Shown piece by piece: positions 46,316 to 55,405 of a DNA stretch of 64,000 bases. Origin of the DNA: Methylobacterium sp. UNC378MF (GTDB lineage Bacteria; Pseudomonadota; Alphaproteobacteria; Rhizobiales; Beijerinckiaceae); the NCBI RefSeq assembly GCF_900103195.1, contig NZ_FMWU01000004.1:1-64000 (forward strand), given 5' to 3'. The translations under genes and the position numbers were made by a program. The notes beneath the pieces are model-generated. The model did no database searches. It was given only the letters and a program-made list of their open reading frames with translations, and was not told the DNA's origin. Every line of letters starts with the position of its first letter. Within the stretch, counting starts at the first letter, position 1.

Positions 46316-48406
46316 TCAGACGAGGCGGAGGGCGCTGACGGCGAGGTCGATGGCCTTGATGCCGACGAACGGCACGATGACGCCGCCGAGGCCGTAGATC
46401 AGGAGGTTGCGGCGCAGGAGCGCGGCCGCGCCGACGGCCCGGTAGGTGACGCCACGCAGGGCGAGCGGGATCAGCGCCACGATGATCAGCGCGTTGAAGA
46501 TGATCGCCGACAGGATCGCGCTCTGCGGCGAGGCAAGGCCCATGATGTTGAGCGCTTGGAGCTGCGGGTAGAGGCCCAGGAACATCGCCGGGATGATGGC
46601 GAAGTACTTGGCCACGTCGTTGGCGATCGAGAAGGTCGTCAGCGCGCCGCGGGTCATCAACAGCTGCTTGCCGATGCCGACGATCTCAATGAGCTTTGTC
46701 GGGTCGCTGTCGAGATCGACCATGTTGCCGGCCTCGCGGGCCGCCACGGTGCCGGTGTTCATCGCGACCCCGACATCGGCCTGGGCGAGGGCGGGGGCGT
46801 CGTTGGTGCCGTCGCCGCACATGGCGACCAGCTTGCCGTGCGCCTGCTCCTTGCGGATGAGCGCCAGCTTGTCCTCCGGGGTCGCCTGGGCGAGGAAGTC
46901 GTCGACCCCGGCCTCCGCCGCGATGGCGGCCGCGGTCATCGGGTTATCACCGGTGATCATCACCGTGCGGATGCCCATCTGGCGTAGCTCGGCGAAGCGC
47001 TCGCGGATGCCGCCCTTCACGATATCCTTCAGGTCGACGATCCCGAGCAGCCGCCCGTCGCGGGCGACCGCGAGCGGGGTGCCGCCGGCCTTGGCGATCT
47101 CCTCCGCGATGGCGCGGATCTCACCCACGACCTCGGTGTCCGCGGCCGGTTGGTAGGCCAGAACGGCGCTGGAGCCGCGGGTAGCCAAGGGCTGTCCGGA
47201 GACGGAGGCGATGACGGCGTCGACAGCGCCCTTGCGGATGGACGACCCATCCAGATCGACGCCCGACATCCGCGACTGCGCGGTGAACGGCACGAAGGTG
47301 GCGTTCAGCCCGCCCATGTCCCGGGCGCGGATGCCGTACTTCTCCTTGGCCAGTACGACGATGGAGCGGCCCTCGGGTGTCTCGTCGGCGAGCGAGGCGA
47401 GTTGGGCGGCATCCGCCAATTCCTGTTCGGAGACGCCGCGGACGGGGCGGAACTCGGTCGCTTGGCGATTGCCGAGCGTGATCGTGCCGGTCTTGTCGAG
47501 GAGCAGAGTGTCGACGTCGCCCGCCGCCTCGACGGCGCGGCCCGACATGGCGAGCACGTTGAAGCGGACCAGCCGGTCCATGCCGGCGATGCCGATCGCC
47601 GAGAGCAGCGCGCCGATCGTCGTGGGGATCAGCGTCACGAACAGGGCGACGAGGACGATCACGGGGATCGCTCCACCCGCGTAGCTGGCGAAGCTCGGGA
47701 TCGAGGCCACCGCGAAGACGAACACGAGGGTCAGCCCGGCCAGCAGGATGTTCAGGGCGATCTCGTTCGGCGTCTTCTGCCGGGATGCGCCCTCGACGAG
47801 CGCGATCATGCGGTCGACGAAGGTCGAGCCGGCGGCCGCCGTGATGCGGACCTTGATCTGATCGGAGAGGACCTGCGTGCCGCCGGTCACCGCCGAGCGG
47901 TCGCCGCCGGATTCGCGAATCACCGGAGCGGACTCGCCCGTGATGGCGGCCTCGTTCACCGAGGCCACGCCCTCGATTACCTCGCCGTCGGAGGGGATCA
48001 GGTCGCCGGCCTCGACGAGGACGACGTCGCCGACCTTCAGGCTGGCGCCGGGCACCGTCTCGTAGGTGCGGCCCTGTCCCGTGAGGCGCTTGGCCGTCAT
48101 CTCGGTTCGGGTGCGCCGCAGGCTGTCGGCCTGGGCCTTGCCGCGGCCCTCGGCGAGCGCCTCGGCGAAGTTGGCGAAGATCAGGGTGAACCAAAGCCAG
48201 AGGATGATCTGGCCCGAGAAAAACAGGCCGCTCGCGCCTGTTACGAGGTCACGGAGGAAGAGGACGGTGGTGAGTGCGGCCACGACCTCGACCACGAACA
48301 TGACCGGGTTGCGGATCATGGCGCGCGGGTCGAGCTTCCTGACCGAGCCGAGGAGGGCCGGCCCGACCAGGGCGGCGCTGAACAGGGATGAATTCTTGCG
48401 GGACAT
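46316..48406 (-). CDS. kdpB: Kdp potassium pump ATPase subunit B
   Basis: A 696-residue P-type ATPase that powers K+ uptake by the Kdp complex in the inner membrane. The phosphorylated Asp is in [12 protein letters not shown], the TGES loop is [12 protein letters not shown], and the hinge is [18 protein letters not shown]. Seven membrane helices are placed as in the family. ATG at 48406. Between it and kdpA sits a 66-codon membrane ORF that is not part of the standard operon. The following kdpC gene is 22 nt away. Confidence 0.97.
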   Translation of the reverse strand: MSRKNSSLFSAALVGPALLGSVRKLDPRAMIRNPVMFVVEVVAALTTVLFLRDLVTGASGLFFSGQIILWLWFTLIFANFAEALAEGRGKAQADSLRRTRTEMTAKRLTGQGRTYETVPGASLKVGDVVLVEAGDLIPSDGEVIEGVASVNEAAITGESAPVIRESGGDRSAVTGGTQVLSDQIKVRITAAAGSTFVDRMIALVEGASRQKTPNEIALNILLAGLTLVFVFAVASIPSFASYAGGAIPVIVLVALFVTLIPTTIGALLSAIGIAGMDRLVRFNVLAMSGRAVEAAGDVDTLLLDKTGTITLGNRQATEFRPVRGVSEQELADAAQLASLADETPEGRSIVVLAKEKYGIRARDMGGLNATFVPFTAQSRMSGVDLDGSSIRKGAVDAVIASVSGQPLATRGSSAVLAYQPAADTEVVGEIRAIAEEIAKAGGTPLAVARDGRLLGIVDLKDIVKGGIRERFAELRQMGIRTVMITGDNPMTAAAIAAEAGVDDFLAQATPEDKLALIRKEQAHGKLVAMCGDGTNDAPALAQADVGVAMNTGTVAAREAGNMVDLDSDPTKLIEIVGIGKQLLMTRGALTTFSIANDVAKYFAIIPAMFLGLYPQLQALNIMGLASPQSAILSAIIFNALIIVALIPLALRGVTYRAVGAAALLRRNLLIYGLGGVIVPFVGIKAIDLAVSALRLV

Positions 48407-48463
48407 GGATTGTGTGTCCGGTGAGGGGCAAGGAGGCCCGCCACGATGGGCCGGGCCGAGAGT

Positions 48464-48664
48464 TCAGGGGGCGGCCGTGCCGAGGGTCAGTGCGCAGGCA
48501 GCCGTCAGGGCGAAGCCCGCCAGCAGCACCACGCCCAGAAGGGCCAGCACGAGGTCGGAGGTCCTGAGCGGCGGCGCGCCGCCGGGGCGGTCCCGTCGCT
48601 GCGGCTGCCGGTGGAGCACGAGGTGGTGGCGCGCGACGCGCCGGGCGGGGAGGGCGCGCGGCAT
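48464..48664 (-). CDS. Small membrane protein encoded between kdpA and kdpB
   Basis: A 66-residue open frame whose ATG at 48664 follows the kdpA stop after a single base (TGAGATG), so translation is probably coupled. The first 35 residues are very basic (about ten Arg). One membrane helix spans about 37-60 (SDLVLALLGVVLLAGFALTA). It ends 57 nt before kdpB. I know no named family for it. Location inside the operon suggests an accessory part of the pump or a regulator of its assembly; a chance ORF cannot be excluded, but the coupling and the clean helix argue for a gene. Confidence 0.6.
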   Translation of the reverse strand: MPRALPARRVARHHLVLHRQPQRRDRPGGAPPLRTSDLVLALLGVVLLAGFALTAACALTLGTAAP

Positions 48665-48665
48665 C

Positions 48666-50381
48666 TCAGCCTCCCGTCGCGAAGGTCTGGCCGGCCGCGC
48701 CCGCGAGGTGCTCGACCACGGGGCCGAGGGCGAGCGAGGGGAAGAACGTCAGGCCGCCGATGATCAGCACCACGCCGACCAAGAGCCCGACGAACAGGCC
48801 GCCATGGGTCGGGAAGGTGCCGGCCGACGCGGGCAACTTCTTCTTCGCGGCGAGCGAGCCCGCGATGGCGAGCACCGGGATCTTCACGAAGAAGCGCCCC
48901 ACCAGCATGCCGATGGCCAACGTCGTGTTGTAGAACAGCGTGTTGGCCGTCAGCCCGCCGAAGGCCGAGCCGTTGTTGGCCGCCGCCGACGTGTAGGCGT
49001 AGAGGATCTCCGAGAAGCCGTGCGGGCCGGCATTGGCCGGGCCGGCGAGGCCCGCCGGCACCACCGTCGCCAGCGCGGTGAACCCCAGCATCATCAGCGG
49101 CAAGCAGAGGATGCCGAGCATGGCCATCTTCACTTCCTTCGCCTCGATCTTCTTGCCGAGGTACTCGGGGGTGCGGCCGACCATCAGGCCCGCCACGAAG
49201 ATCGCCACGATCACGAAGACCAACATGCCGTAGAGGCCGGCACCGACCCCGCCGATGATGATCTCGCCGAGCTGCATGTTGATGAGCGGGATCAGGCCGC
49301 CGAGCGCCGTGAACGAGTCGTGCATGGCGTTGACCGCGCCGCAGGACGCCGCGGTGGTGATCACCGCGAACAGCGCGGAGGCGGCAATGCCGAAGCGGGT
49401 CTCCTTGCCCTCCATGTTGCCGCCGGTCAGCCCGAAGCTGTTGAGCACCGGGCTGCCGTGGGCCTCGGCCCAGTAGGTGACGAGGACGCCCGCGAGGAAC
49501 AGGATCCCCATGGCGCCGAGGATCGCCCAGCCCTGGCGCTCGTCGCCGACCATGCGGCCGAAGACGTTGGTGAGGGCGGCGCCGATCACGAAGATCGAGA
49601 CCATCTGGAGGAAGTTCGAGAGGGCGGTCGGGTTCTCGAACGGGTGCGCGGCGTTGGCGTTGAAGAAGCCGCCGCCGTTGGTGCCGAGCATCTTGATCGC
49701 CACCTGGCTCGCCACGGGGCCGACAGCGATGGTCTGGTGGGCGCCTTCCAGGGTTGTCGCGTCGACGTAGGCGCCGAGGGTCTGCGGCATGCCCTGGGAG
49801 ACCAGGAACAAGGTGAAGATCACGCAGATCGGCAGCAGCACGTAGAGGGTGGCGCGGGTCATATCGACCCAGAACGAGCCCAGGGTTTTCGTCGAGGCGC
49901 GGGCGAAGCCGCGGATCAGCGCGACCGCTACCGCCATGCCTGAGGCCGCTGACACGAAGTTCTGATGCGTCAGCCCCAGCATCTGCGACAGGTACGAGAG
50001 CGTGGTCTCGCCGCCGTAGGACTGCCAGTTCGTGTTGGTGACGAAGCTGGTCGACGTGTTGAACGCGAGGTCCGGCGCCACCGCGGCCTGCTCGGCCGGG
50101 TTCAGCGGCAGCACCGCCTGCATGCGCAGGATCGCGTAGAGCAGCACGAAGCCCGCCACGTTGAACAGGATCATCGCGCTGGCGTAGCCGAGCCAGGTCT
50201 GCTCCTGCCGGGCATCGATGCCCGACACGCGATAGAGCCCGCGCTCGATGGGCGCGAGCACGGGCGAGAGTAGGTTGTGCTCGCCGTTGAAGACGCGGGT
50301 CATGTACAGACCGAGCGGCTTCACGAGCGCCAGCACGACCGCGCAATAGAGCGCGATCTGTATCCAGCCGTTGAGATTCAT
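48666..50381 (-). CDS. kdpA: Kdp potassium pump channel subunit A
   Basis: A 571-residue K+-translocating subunit related to K+ channels. Selectivity-filter-like loops include [18 protein letters not shown] and [18 protein letters not shown]. About ten membrane helices are visible, and the N-terminus is [23 protein letters not shown] at 50381 lies 21 nt after kdpF. All family blocks are present, so the pump itself looks functional despite the damaged kdpE. Confidence 0.97.
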   Translation of the reverse strand: MNLNGWIQIALYCAVVLALVKPLGLYMTRVFNGEHNLLSPVLAPIERGLYRVSGIDARQEQTWLGYASAMILFNVAGFVLLYAILRMQAVLPLNPAEQAAVAPDLAFNTSTSFVTNTNWQSYGGETTLSYLSQMLGLTHQNFVSAASGMAVAVALIRGFARASTKTLGSFWVDMTRATLYVLLPICVIFTLFLVSQGMPQTLGAYVDATTLEGAHQTIAVGPVASQVAIKMLGTNGGGFFNANAAHPFENPTALSNFLQMVSIFVIGAALTNVFGRMVGDERQGWAILGAMGILFLAGVLVTYWAEAHGSPVLNSFGLTGGNMEGKETRFGIAASALFAVITTAASCGAVNAMHDSFTALGGLIPLINMQLGEIIIGGVGAGLYGMLVFVIVAIFVAGLMVGRTPEYLGKKIEAKEVKMAMLGILCLPLMMLGFTALATVVPAGLAGPANAGPHGFSEILYAYTSAAANNGSAFGGLTANTLFYNTTLAIGMLVGRFFVKIPVLAIAGSLAAKKKLPASAGTFPTHGGLFVGLLVGVVLIIGGLTFFPSLALGPVVEHLAGAAGQTFATGG

Positions 50382-50402
50382 GGGGGAAGTCCTGCAGGCC
50401 GC

Positions 50403-50492
50403 TCAGAACCGCTCGGGGCGGACGAGGGCGTAGGCGATGTAGACGAGGAGCCCGGCCGTCACGAGGGCGCCGAGGGCAAGGTCGAGGGTCAT
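50403..50492 (-). CDS. kdpF: Kdp potassium pump small subunit F
   Basis: A 29-residue single-helix protein (TLDLALGALVTAGLLVYIAY then ALVRPERF) with the typical KdpF end in Arg-Pro-Glu-Arg-Phe. AAGGAGG is ideally placed before the ATG at 50492. It stabilises the KdpFABC complex. It lies 10 nt after another tiny membrane gene and 21 nt before kdpA. Confidence 0.93.
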   Translation of the reverse strand: MTLDLALGALVTAGLLVYIAYALVRPERF

Positions 50493-50503
50493 GGCGGCCT
50501 CCT

Positions 50504-50587
50504 TCAGAGGCGTTCGCAGAGGGCGGTGTAGCCGGTGGCGAGCGCGAAGAACGCGAGCCCCCCGGCGATGAAGACGATGTCGAGCAT
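50504..50587 (-). CDS. Tiny membrane protein at the head of the kdp operon
   Basis: A 27-residue product, MLDIVFIAGGLAFFALATGY followed by TALCERL: one membrane helix plus a short charged end. ATG at 50587 is chosen; a longer upstream form lacks similarity to a helix-first small protein. It is the first gene of the kdp operon, ending 11 nt before kdpF. I recall similar short ORFs before kdpF in other bacteria but know no proven function. It may be a second KdpF-like subunit. Its upstream 100 nt likely hold the kdp promoter. Confidence 0.65.
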   Translation of the reverse strand: MLDIVFIAGGLAFFALATGYTALCERL

Positions 50588-50763
50588 GGTGGTCGGGTCC
50601 GGTTCGGCGGGCCGGCCGCAGAGGCTCCGCGACCGGACTTCGCCGGCCATGACTGTCGCCGGAAACCGCGTTAGGGTTCGAGCGAGGACCACACCGGAAC
50701 TTATAAGGCCCGCGTTAGGATCGCGGGTGTCCCCGGAAGCTCGCCCGCAGACCGGCGCAGGCT

Positions 50764-51004
50764 TCAGGCGCCGTCAGCCGGGCAGAGCGCACGCCACAGG
50801 GCGGGATCCAGCCGGATGACGCCCGCTTCCCGGCCGCGGACGTCGCCGTAGAAGAGGCCGAAGATCTTGCAGGGGCCGGCGACGGGTTCGATCCGCCACG
50901 AAAGGCGCGGATCCGCCTGGGATCAATGCCGGCGCGGGATCGCGACCTGCGGGTCGGGCGTGCACGGCGCTCTTCGGATCGCCCTCGGACGCGCCGGCGC
51001 TCAT
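50764..51004 (-). pseudogene. Possible frameshifted small gene
   Basis: An ATG at 51004 overlaps an upstream stop as ATGA and opens MSAGASEGDPKSAVHARPAG, a frame with high GC at third positions. Near 50920 the coding-like signal passes to another frame, ADPRLSWRIEPVAG then KIFGLFYGDVRGREAGVIRL, ending at TGA 50764-50766, which has no start of its own. Joined across one frameshift these would give a protein of about 80 residues. I do not recognise the family. Confidence 0.35.
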
Positions 51005-51141
51005 GGGACCAGCGCGGGTTCGAAGGTGTTCGCAACGTGCAGTGCCAGTGACAAGGCCGACCGTGCGCCGCGCGCGGCGACCATCAACGCGAGGGCGCGA
51101 TCGGCCCTGCATGCGGCGAGGGTACGTCGGGTGATCTGCAT
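51001..51141 (-). CDS. Small hypothetical protein, 46 residues
   Basis: ATG at 51141 is preceded by GGAG with a 7-nt spacer. The product begins MQITRRTLAACRADRALALM and is basic and alanine-rich, with a helical, amphipathic look and no clear membrane segment. Its stop overlaps the start of the next, apparently broken, small gene as ATGA, and its 5' end overlaps the tail of the preceding frame by 58 nt. Function is unknown. Confidence 0.4.
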   Translation of the reverse strand: MQITRRTLAACRADRALALMVAARGARSALSLALHVANTFEPALVP

Positions 51142-51425
51142 GCGGAGGCTCCATCCGGGCTGATGCCCGATGGCGCAATGTCTTCCGCGTCGCCCTTGAG
51201 GAGCGAAGACGCCCGAGGGCCATCCGGCATAGAGACGTCATCAGGAGCCTGACCGGCGCCGCCCGCCGCCTTCGCCTGTGGCTCCGCAACGGGCGGGTCA
51301 GTCAGACCGAGATAGCTCGGACCGAGTTCGTGCAGGAAGCAGGGCGGCGAGCTGTATGTGCCGAACGCGAGGTCGTCCGCGTCCGCCGGAGGCGGGCCGG
51401 CCGATTGGGTCGGATCTGACGGCAT
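51084..51425 (-). CDS. Hypothetical protein, 113 residues
   Basis: ATG at 51425 follows GGAGGAGG at good spacing. The N-terminal third holds a recognisable conserved-looking segment, FGTYSSPPCFLHELGPSYLG, which I associate with small proteins of methylobacteria. After about residue 45 the sequence becomes low in complexity, rich in Pro, Ala, Ser and Asp, and it overlaps the next small gene. No signal peptide or membrane helix. Possibly the original reading frame was shorter or has decayed at its end. Function unknown. Confidence 0.5.
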   Translation of the reverse strand: MPSDPTQSAGPPPADADDLAFGTYSSPPCFLHELGPSYLGLTDPPVAEPQAKAAGGAGQAPDDVSMPDGPRASSLLKGDAEDIAPSGISPDGASACRSPDVPSPHAGPIAPSR

Positions 51426-51532
51426 GATGCGGCCTCCTCCATTCCAGCCCGCCACCGGCATCACCCGGGTTCCCGCATCGAACCGAACGCCGGGTTTCGC
51501 TCCCGGTCGCGGTGCGGGCCGGGTGTTGCCCC

Positions 51533-51742
51533 CTACGCGCTCGCGGGCTCGGGCTGCTCGGTCGAGCTGAACACGACCTCACCGGTCCGCTCACAGATAA
51601 CGCTCACCGATGTCGCGCCGTTCTCGCGCTTCTGGATGGGCAGCTGCGCCAGGGCGTAGGCCGTCGCAGCTTCCAGGTCACACGGCCAGAGCTTGGTGAA
51701 GCTCTCGCGCTTTCCCCGACGAAAAGTGATTTTGTAAGCCAT
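51533..51742 (-). CDS. Small hypothetical protein, 69 residues, with sequestered ribosome site
   Basis: The product begins MAYKITFRRGKRESFTKLWP and looks like one compact alpha/beta domain ending in a VSVICERTGEVVFS hairpin and a polar tail. There are two ATG codons in tandem (51745 and 51742); the second is 5 nt from GGAGG and is preferred. That SD lies inside a perfect 7-bp hairpin with a GAAA loop, so translation may be gated by RNA folding. The family is not known to me. It is divergent from the hybrid sensor kinase, with about 290 nt between. Confidence 0.6.
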   Translation of the reverse strand: MAYKITFRRGKRESFTKLWPCDLEAATAYALAQLPIQKRENGATSVSVICERTGEVVFSSTEQPEPASA

Positions 51743-51747
51743 CATTT

Positions 51748-51765
51748 CCTCCGTTTTCACGGAGG
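51748..51765 (-). promoter_or_regulatory. GAAA-tetraloop hairpin enclosing the Shine-Dalgarno of the 69-residue gene
   Basis: On the transcript, CCTCCGT, loop GAAA and ACGGAGG form a perfect 7-bp stem capped by a GNRA tetraloop. The 3' arm contains the SD GGAGG, directly followed by AAATGATG. Such a structure would hide the ribosome site until melted or opened by a protein or RNA. Regulation is inferred from structure alone. Confidence 0.55.
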
Positions 51766-51832
51766 ATACACTTTCCGTGCGCGGCGCCACGTCTCATCGC
51801 GGCATGGCACCGATGCGTTCGAGGCGGAACGA

Positions 51833-51874
51833 CGAGGATTTGTCGTGGCGGAGCCCTGCGCCGACAAATCCTCG
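51833..51874. promoter_or_regulatory. 13-bp perfect inverted repeat in a divergent promoter region
   Basis: CGAGGATTTGTCG (51833-51845) and CGACAAATCCTCG (51862-51874) are exact complements separated by 16 nt. The site lies between two divergent genes, 159 nt before the sensor kinase start and about 90 nt from the small gene, so an operator is more likely than a terminator. The rest of 51766-52032 shows no gene. Confidence 0.5.
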
Positions 51875-52032
51875 ACGGTGATGGGACGGCAATTCCCGTA
51901 CAGCTTGATCCAGAAATTGGACCATGTAACGGTGCCCAATAATGTATTGCGTTGCTTCGGACATCGCGCATGTGCGACTCGCATGGCAGGCCGCCAGGTC
52001 ATCGAAGCACTGCTGTCGGAGTGGTCCGAGGT

Positions 52033-54960
52033 ATGTCCCACACGCCGGCCGCATCACCCTTCGAGCCCCGTAACACCGGCGACCGCGCTGACATACGAAG
52101 TGCCAGTCTGCTGGATGAGAGCGGGGTCGCCAAGCAGAAGCTCATCGAGGCCATTGAAAGCAGCTCGGAGGGATTCGCGCTGTTCGATCCGGACGAGCGA
52201 CTCGTTCTCTGCAACCGGCACTTTCACGATTTCCATCCGGGCTTGGCCGCGATCATCGCTCCGGGAGTGACCTTCGAAGCCATCGCCCGAGCCGTCGTTG
52301 AAACCTGCATCGTCCGCGCGGCAGGGATGACGGTGGAGGCGTGGCTTGCGGAGCGGCTTGCCCATTATCGCGCGCCGCGTGGGCCGCTTCTCCAGCAGCG
52401 CGTCGACGGGCGCTGGGTCCAAGTCAACGAGCGCAAGACCAACGACGGCGGCGTTGTTGCGGTCTACACAGACGTGACCGAGATCAAGCGCGCCGAGCAG
52501 GTGCTCAAGGCGACGCAGGGCCGGCTGACCTACCTGCTGACCGCGTCCCCGTCGATGATCTGCAGTTTCGAGGTCGGTGGCCGGAATGCGCCGACCTTCA
52601 TCAGCGAGAATGTGCGCGATCTCCTCGGCTACGAGCCGAGCGATTATCTGGCTGGGCCGGAATTCTGGCTGGAGCGGCTCCATCCCGAAGACCGGGAGCG
52701 GGTCCTGGCCGAGTTTCCGCAGCTGCTCGCGCAGGGGCACAACGTCATCGAGTACCGCTTCCTGCACGCGAACGGCCGCTATCGCTGGGTCCGGGACGAA
52801 CAGCGCCTGCTGCGCGACTCGAACGGGCAGCCCGTCGAAGTGGTCGAGTCGTGGAGTGACATCACCGAGCGCAAGGAAGCCGAGCTGGCGCTGCAGACCC
52901 AAACGGCCTTCGTCGAGCTGCTTCAGGCGGCAGCCGCGGCCGCCAACGAGGCGCCGACGGTGGAGGACGCTCTGCGCTTCTGCATCGAACGCGTCGCGCA
53001 GCATGCCGGCTGGCCCCTTGGCCACGCCCATCTGCTGGCCCAGGACGGGACGCGCACGCTTCTTCCGACCGGCATCTGGCACTGCGACGCAGCCGCGGAT
53101 TACGCCCGTTTCCAGACCGCGACGGCCGCAACCCAGCTCGGCGCGGGCGCAGGCCTCGCCGGCCGCGTGCTCCTCTCGGGCGCGCCGGAATGGAGCCTCG
53201 GCGACCCGTCGCTCGCTGCGGACCCGCGCGCCCCAGCGGCGGCGCAGGACGGGATCCGGGCGGGCTTCGGCTTCCCCGTGACGGTCGGGCGCGAGGTCGT
53301 GGCAGTGCTGGAATTCTTCGCCCGCGAGGCGCCTCCGCCGGACGCCTCGCTGCTCCGGGTGATGACCAACATCGGTGCCCAGCTCGGCCGCGTGATCGAG
53401 CGCAAGCAGGCCGAGGAGAGCCTGCGTCAGGCCAAGGAAGCCGCCGAGGATGCGAGTCGCGCGAAGAGCAGCTTCCTCGCCAACATGAGCCACGAGTTGC
53501 GGACGCCGCTCAACGCGATCATCGGCTTCACCCGGCTGGTGATGCGGCGGGCCAAGGACGTCCTGCCGCTCAAGCAGTTCGAGAATCTCGAGAAGATCCT
53601 GGCGAGTTCCGAGCACCTGCTCTCGCTGATCAACAGCATCCTCGATCTCGCCAAGGTCGAAGCCGGGCGCATGGAGGTGAAGCCGTCCGACTTCGCCCTG
53701 GAGCCGGTTCTCGACCTGTGCCTTCGGACCGTTGAACCCTTGGTCAAGAACGAGGGGGTGCGCCTCGTCCGGGACCTCCGCGATCCGCCGGCCGTGCTCC
53801 GCACGGACGAGGAGAAGCTTCGGCAGATCCTGATCAACCTGCTCAGCAATGCCATCAAGTTCACTGAAGCCGGATCGGTCACGCTGCGCGTCAGATCTGT
53901 CGGCGAGGCGGTCGAATTTGCCGTGACGGACACCGGCATCGGCATTCCGGCGGATGCCTTGAGCGCGATCTTCGAGGAGTTTCATCAAGTCGACAACAGC
54001 GCGACCCGGTCCCACAGCGGTACCGGGCTCGGCCTGGCGATCAGCCACCGGCTCGCCCGCCTGCTCGGCGGCCGGATCGGGGTCGAGAGTCGGGAGGGGG
54101 AGGGCTCGACCTTCACCCTCACGATCCCGCCGCGGATCGCCGGCGCTTCGGAGGTCCCGGCGATCCCGAAGCCGGCGCCTTCAGCCGTCACCTCACCGCG
54201 CTCGGGCGCCAAAGTCGTGCTCGCGATCGACGACGATCCCAACGTCGTCTACTTGCTGCAGGAGAACCTCGCCGATGCCGGCTACACCGTCATCGGCGCG
54301 GCGAGCGGACAGGACGGACTCGTCAAGGCGCGGGAGCTTCAGCCGCGGGCGATCACCCTCGACATCATGATGCCCGGCACCGACGGCTGGCAGGTGCTGC
54401 ACGCGCTCAAGACCGATCCGCAGACCCGCGACATCCCGGTCGTGCTGATCTCGATCGTCGACCAGAAGGAACTCGGCTTCCGGCTCGGGGCGACCGACTA
54501 CATCGTGAAGCCCTTCGAGCGGGAAGCCCTGATCGGTGCGCTCGCGCGGATCGCGCCCGACAATGAGCGCGTCCTCGTGATCGACGACGACCCCAACGTG
54601 CCCGACCTCGTCCGCCAGCTGCTGGACTCAGAGCATTGCACCGTCGATTGGGTGGCAGACGGGGCCGCCGGCCTGGAGCGCATCGCGCAGGCCCGCCCGA
54701 GCGTCATCCTGCTCGATCTGCTCATGCCGCGGATGGACGGCCTCGCCTTCCTGGACGCCCTTCAGGCGGATCCCTCCGCCCGGGACATTCCCGTGGTGGT
54801 CCTGACCGCCGCGTCCCTGGATTCGGCGGAGCGCGGCATGCTGCGGGACCGCGTGCTCGGCTTGATCGACAAGAGCGGGCTCGACCGGGCCGCCCTGGTC
54901 CGCGAGGTCCGCCGCGTGCTGCCGGTCCTGGAACGCGAGACGGCCGACGGTGGCCGATGA
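52033..54960 (+). CDS. Hybrid sensor histidine kinase with PAS, GAF and two receiver domains
   Basis: A 975-residue cytosolic protein. In order: PAS (about 20-135), second PAS with PAC (150-285; HPEDRERVLAEF, VESWSDITERKEAE), GAF (300-440), dimerisation domain with H-box SFLANMSHELRTPLNAII (about 480-497), ATPase with N-box LINLLSNAIKF and G-box [10 protein letters not shown], then receiver 1 (acceptor Asp in TLDIMMPGTDGW) and receiver 2 (Asp in LLDLLMPRMDGL). ATG at 52033 is chosen within a longer frame. No membrane segment is seen, so the signal is intracellular. Downstream genes are a lone receiver and a receiver-cyclase, making a likely phosphorelay. Confidence 0.9.
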   Translation: MSHTPAASPFEPRNTGDRADIRSASLLDESGVAKQKLIEAIESSSEGFALFDPDERLVLCNRHFHDFHPGLAAIIAPGVTFEAIARAVVETCIVRAAGMTVEAWLAERLAHYRAPRGPLLQQRVDGRWVQVNERKTNDGGVVAVYTDVTEIKRAEQVLKATQGRLTYLLTASPSMICSFEVGGRNAPTFISENVRDLLGYEPSDYLAGPEFWLERLHPEDRERVLAEFPQLLAQGHNVIEYRFLHANGRYRWVRDEQRLLRDSNGQPVEVVESWSDITERKEAELALQTQTAFVELLQAAAAAANEAPTVEDALRFCIERVAQHAGWPLGHAHLLAQDGTRTLLPTGIWHCDAAADYARFQTATAATQLGAGAGLAGRVLLSGAPEWSLGDPSLAADPRAPAAAQDGIRAGFGFPVTVGREVVAVLEFFAREAPPPDASLLRVMTNIGAQLGRVIERKQAEESLRQAKEAAEDASRAKSSFLANMSHELRTPLNAIIGFTRLVMRRAKDVLPLKQFENLEKILASSEHLLSLINSILDLAKVEAGRMEVKPSDFALEPVLDLCLRTVEPLVKNEGVRLVRDLRDPPAVLRTDEEKLRQILINLLSNAIKFTEAGSVTLRVRSVGEAVEFAVTDTGIGIPADALSAIFEEFHQVDNSATRSHSGTGLGLAISHRLARLLGGRIGVESREGEGSTFTLTIPPRIAGASEVPAIPKPAPSAVTSPRSGAKVVLAIDDDPNVVYLLQENLADAGYTVIGAASGQDGLVKARELQPRAITLDIMMPGTDGWQVLHALKTDPQTRDIPVVLISIVDQKELGFRLGATDYIVKPFEREALIGALARIAPDNERVLVIDDDPNVPDLVRQLLDSEHCTVDWVADGAAGLERIAQARPSVILLDLLMPRMDGLAFLDALQADPSARDIPVVVLTAASLDSAERGMLRDRVLGLIDKSGLDRAALVREVRRVLPVLERETADGGR

Positions 54961-55009
54961 TGTCGCGCAGGAACCGCACGCGGCAGTCCGCACGGTCCGG
55001 GATCAGGCC

Positions 55010-55369
55010 ATGAAGCGGATCCTCATCGTCGAGGATGTCGCGCTTAATCGCGACCTCCTCACGCAGTTGCTCGAAGACGAGTACGAGATCCTGATCGCGG
55101 TCGACGGCGCCGCCGGCGTGGAGATGGCAGTTGCGCATCGGCCCGATCTCATCCTGATGGACCTGTCGCTGCCGCTCCTTGACGGCTGGGAGGCGACGCG
55201 CCGCATCAAGGCCAACCCGCCCACCGCCGCTATTCCCGTCATGGCGATCACCGCCAACGCGATGACCGGCGACGAGGATCGCGCACGGGCAGCCGGCTGC
55301 GACGACTTCATGACCAAGCCCGTCGACGAGGATCTGCTCTTCGCCAAGCTGCAGCACTGGCTCGGTTGA
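55010..55369 (+). CDS. Single-domain response regulator (CheY/DivK-like)
   Basis: A 119-residue receiver domain and nothing else. It begins MKRILIVEDVALNRDLLTQL, has the phospho-acceptor Asp in LILMDLSLPLLDGW (about 52), the Thr switch in MAITANAMTG and the Lys in DFMTKPVDED. Such proteins shuttle phosphoryl groups or bind partners. I use the ATG at 55010; a GTG at 54950 would overlap the kinase stop by 11 nt and is a fair alternative. It sits between the hybrid kinase and the receiver-cyclase, in the same direction. Confidence 0.9.
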   Translation: MKRILIVEDVALNRDLLTQLLEDEYEILIAVDGAAGVEMAVAHRPDLILMDLSLPLLDGWEATRRIKANPPTAAIPVMAITANAMTGDEDRARAAGCDDFMTKPVDEDLLFAKLQHWLG

Positions 55370-55405
55370 GCGTGCGCTCGCCTCGCGCCAGGAAGGGGAG
55401 GACCC

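Noticed and set aside
50690..50716. GGAAC followed by CGTT, resembling an EcfG promoter
   Set aside because: The spacer is about 12 nt rather than 16-17 and it points away from the kdp genes.
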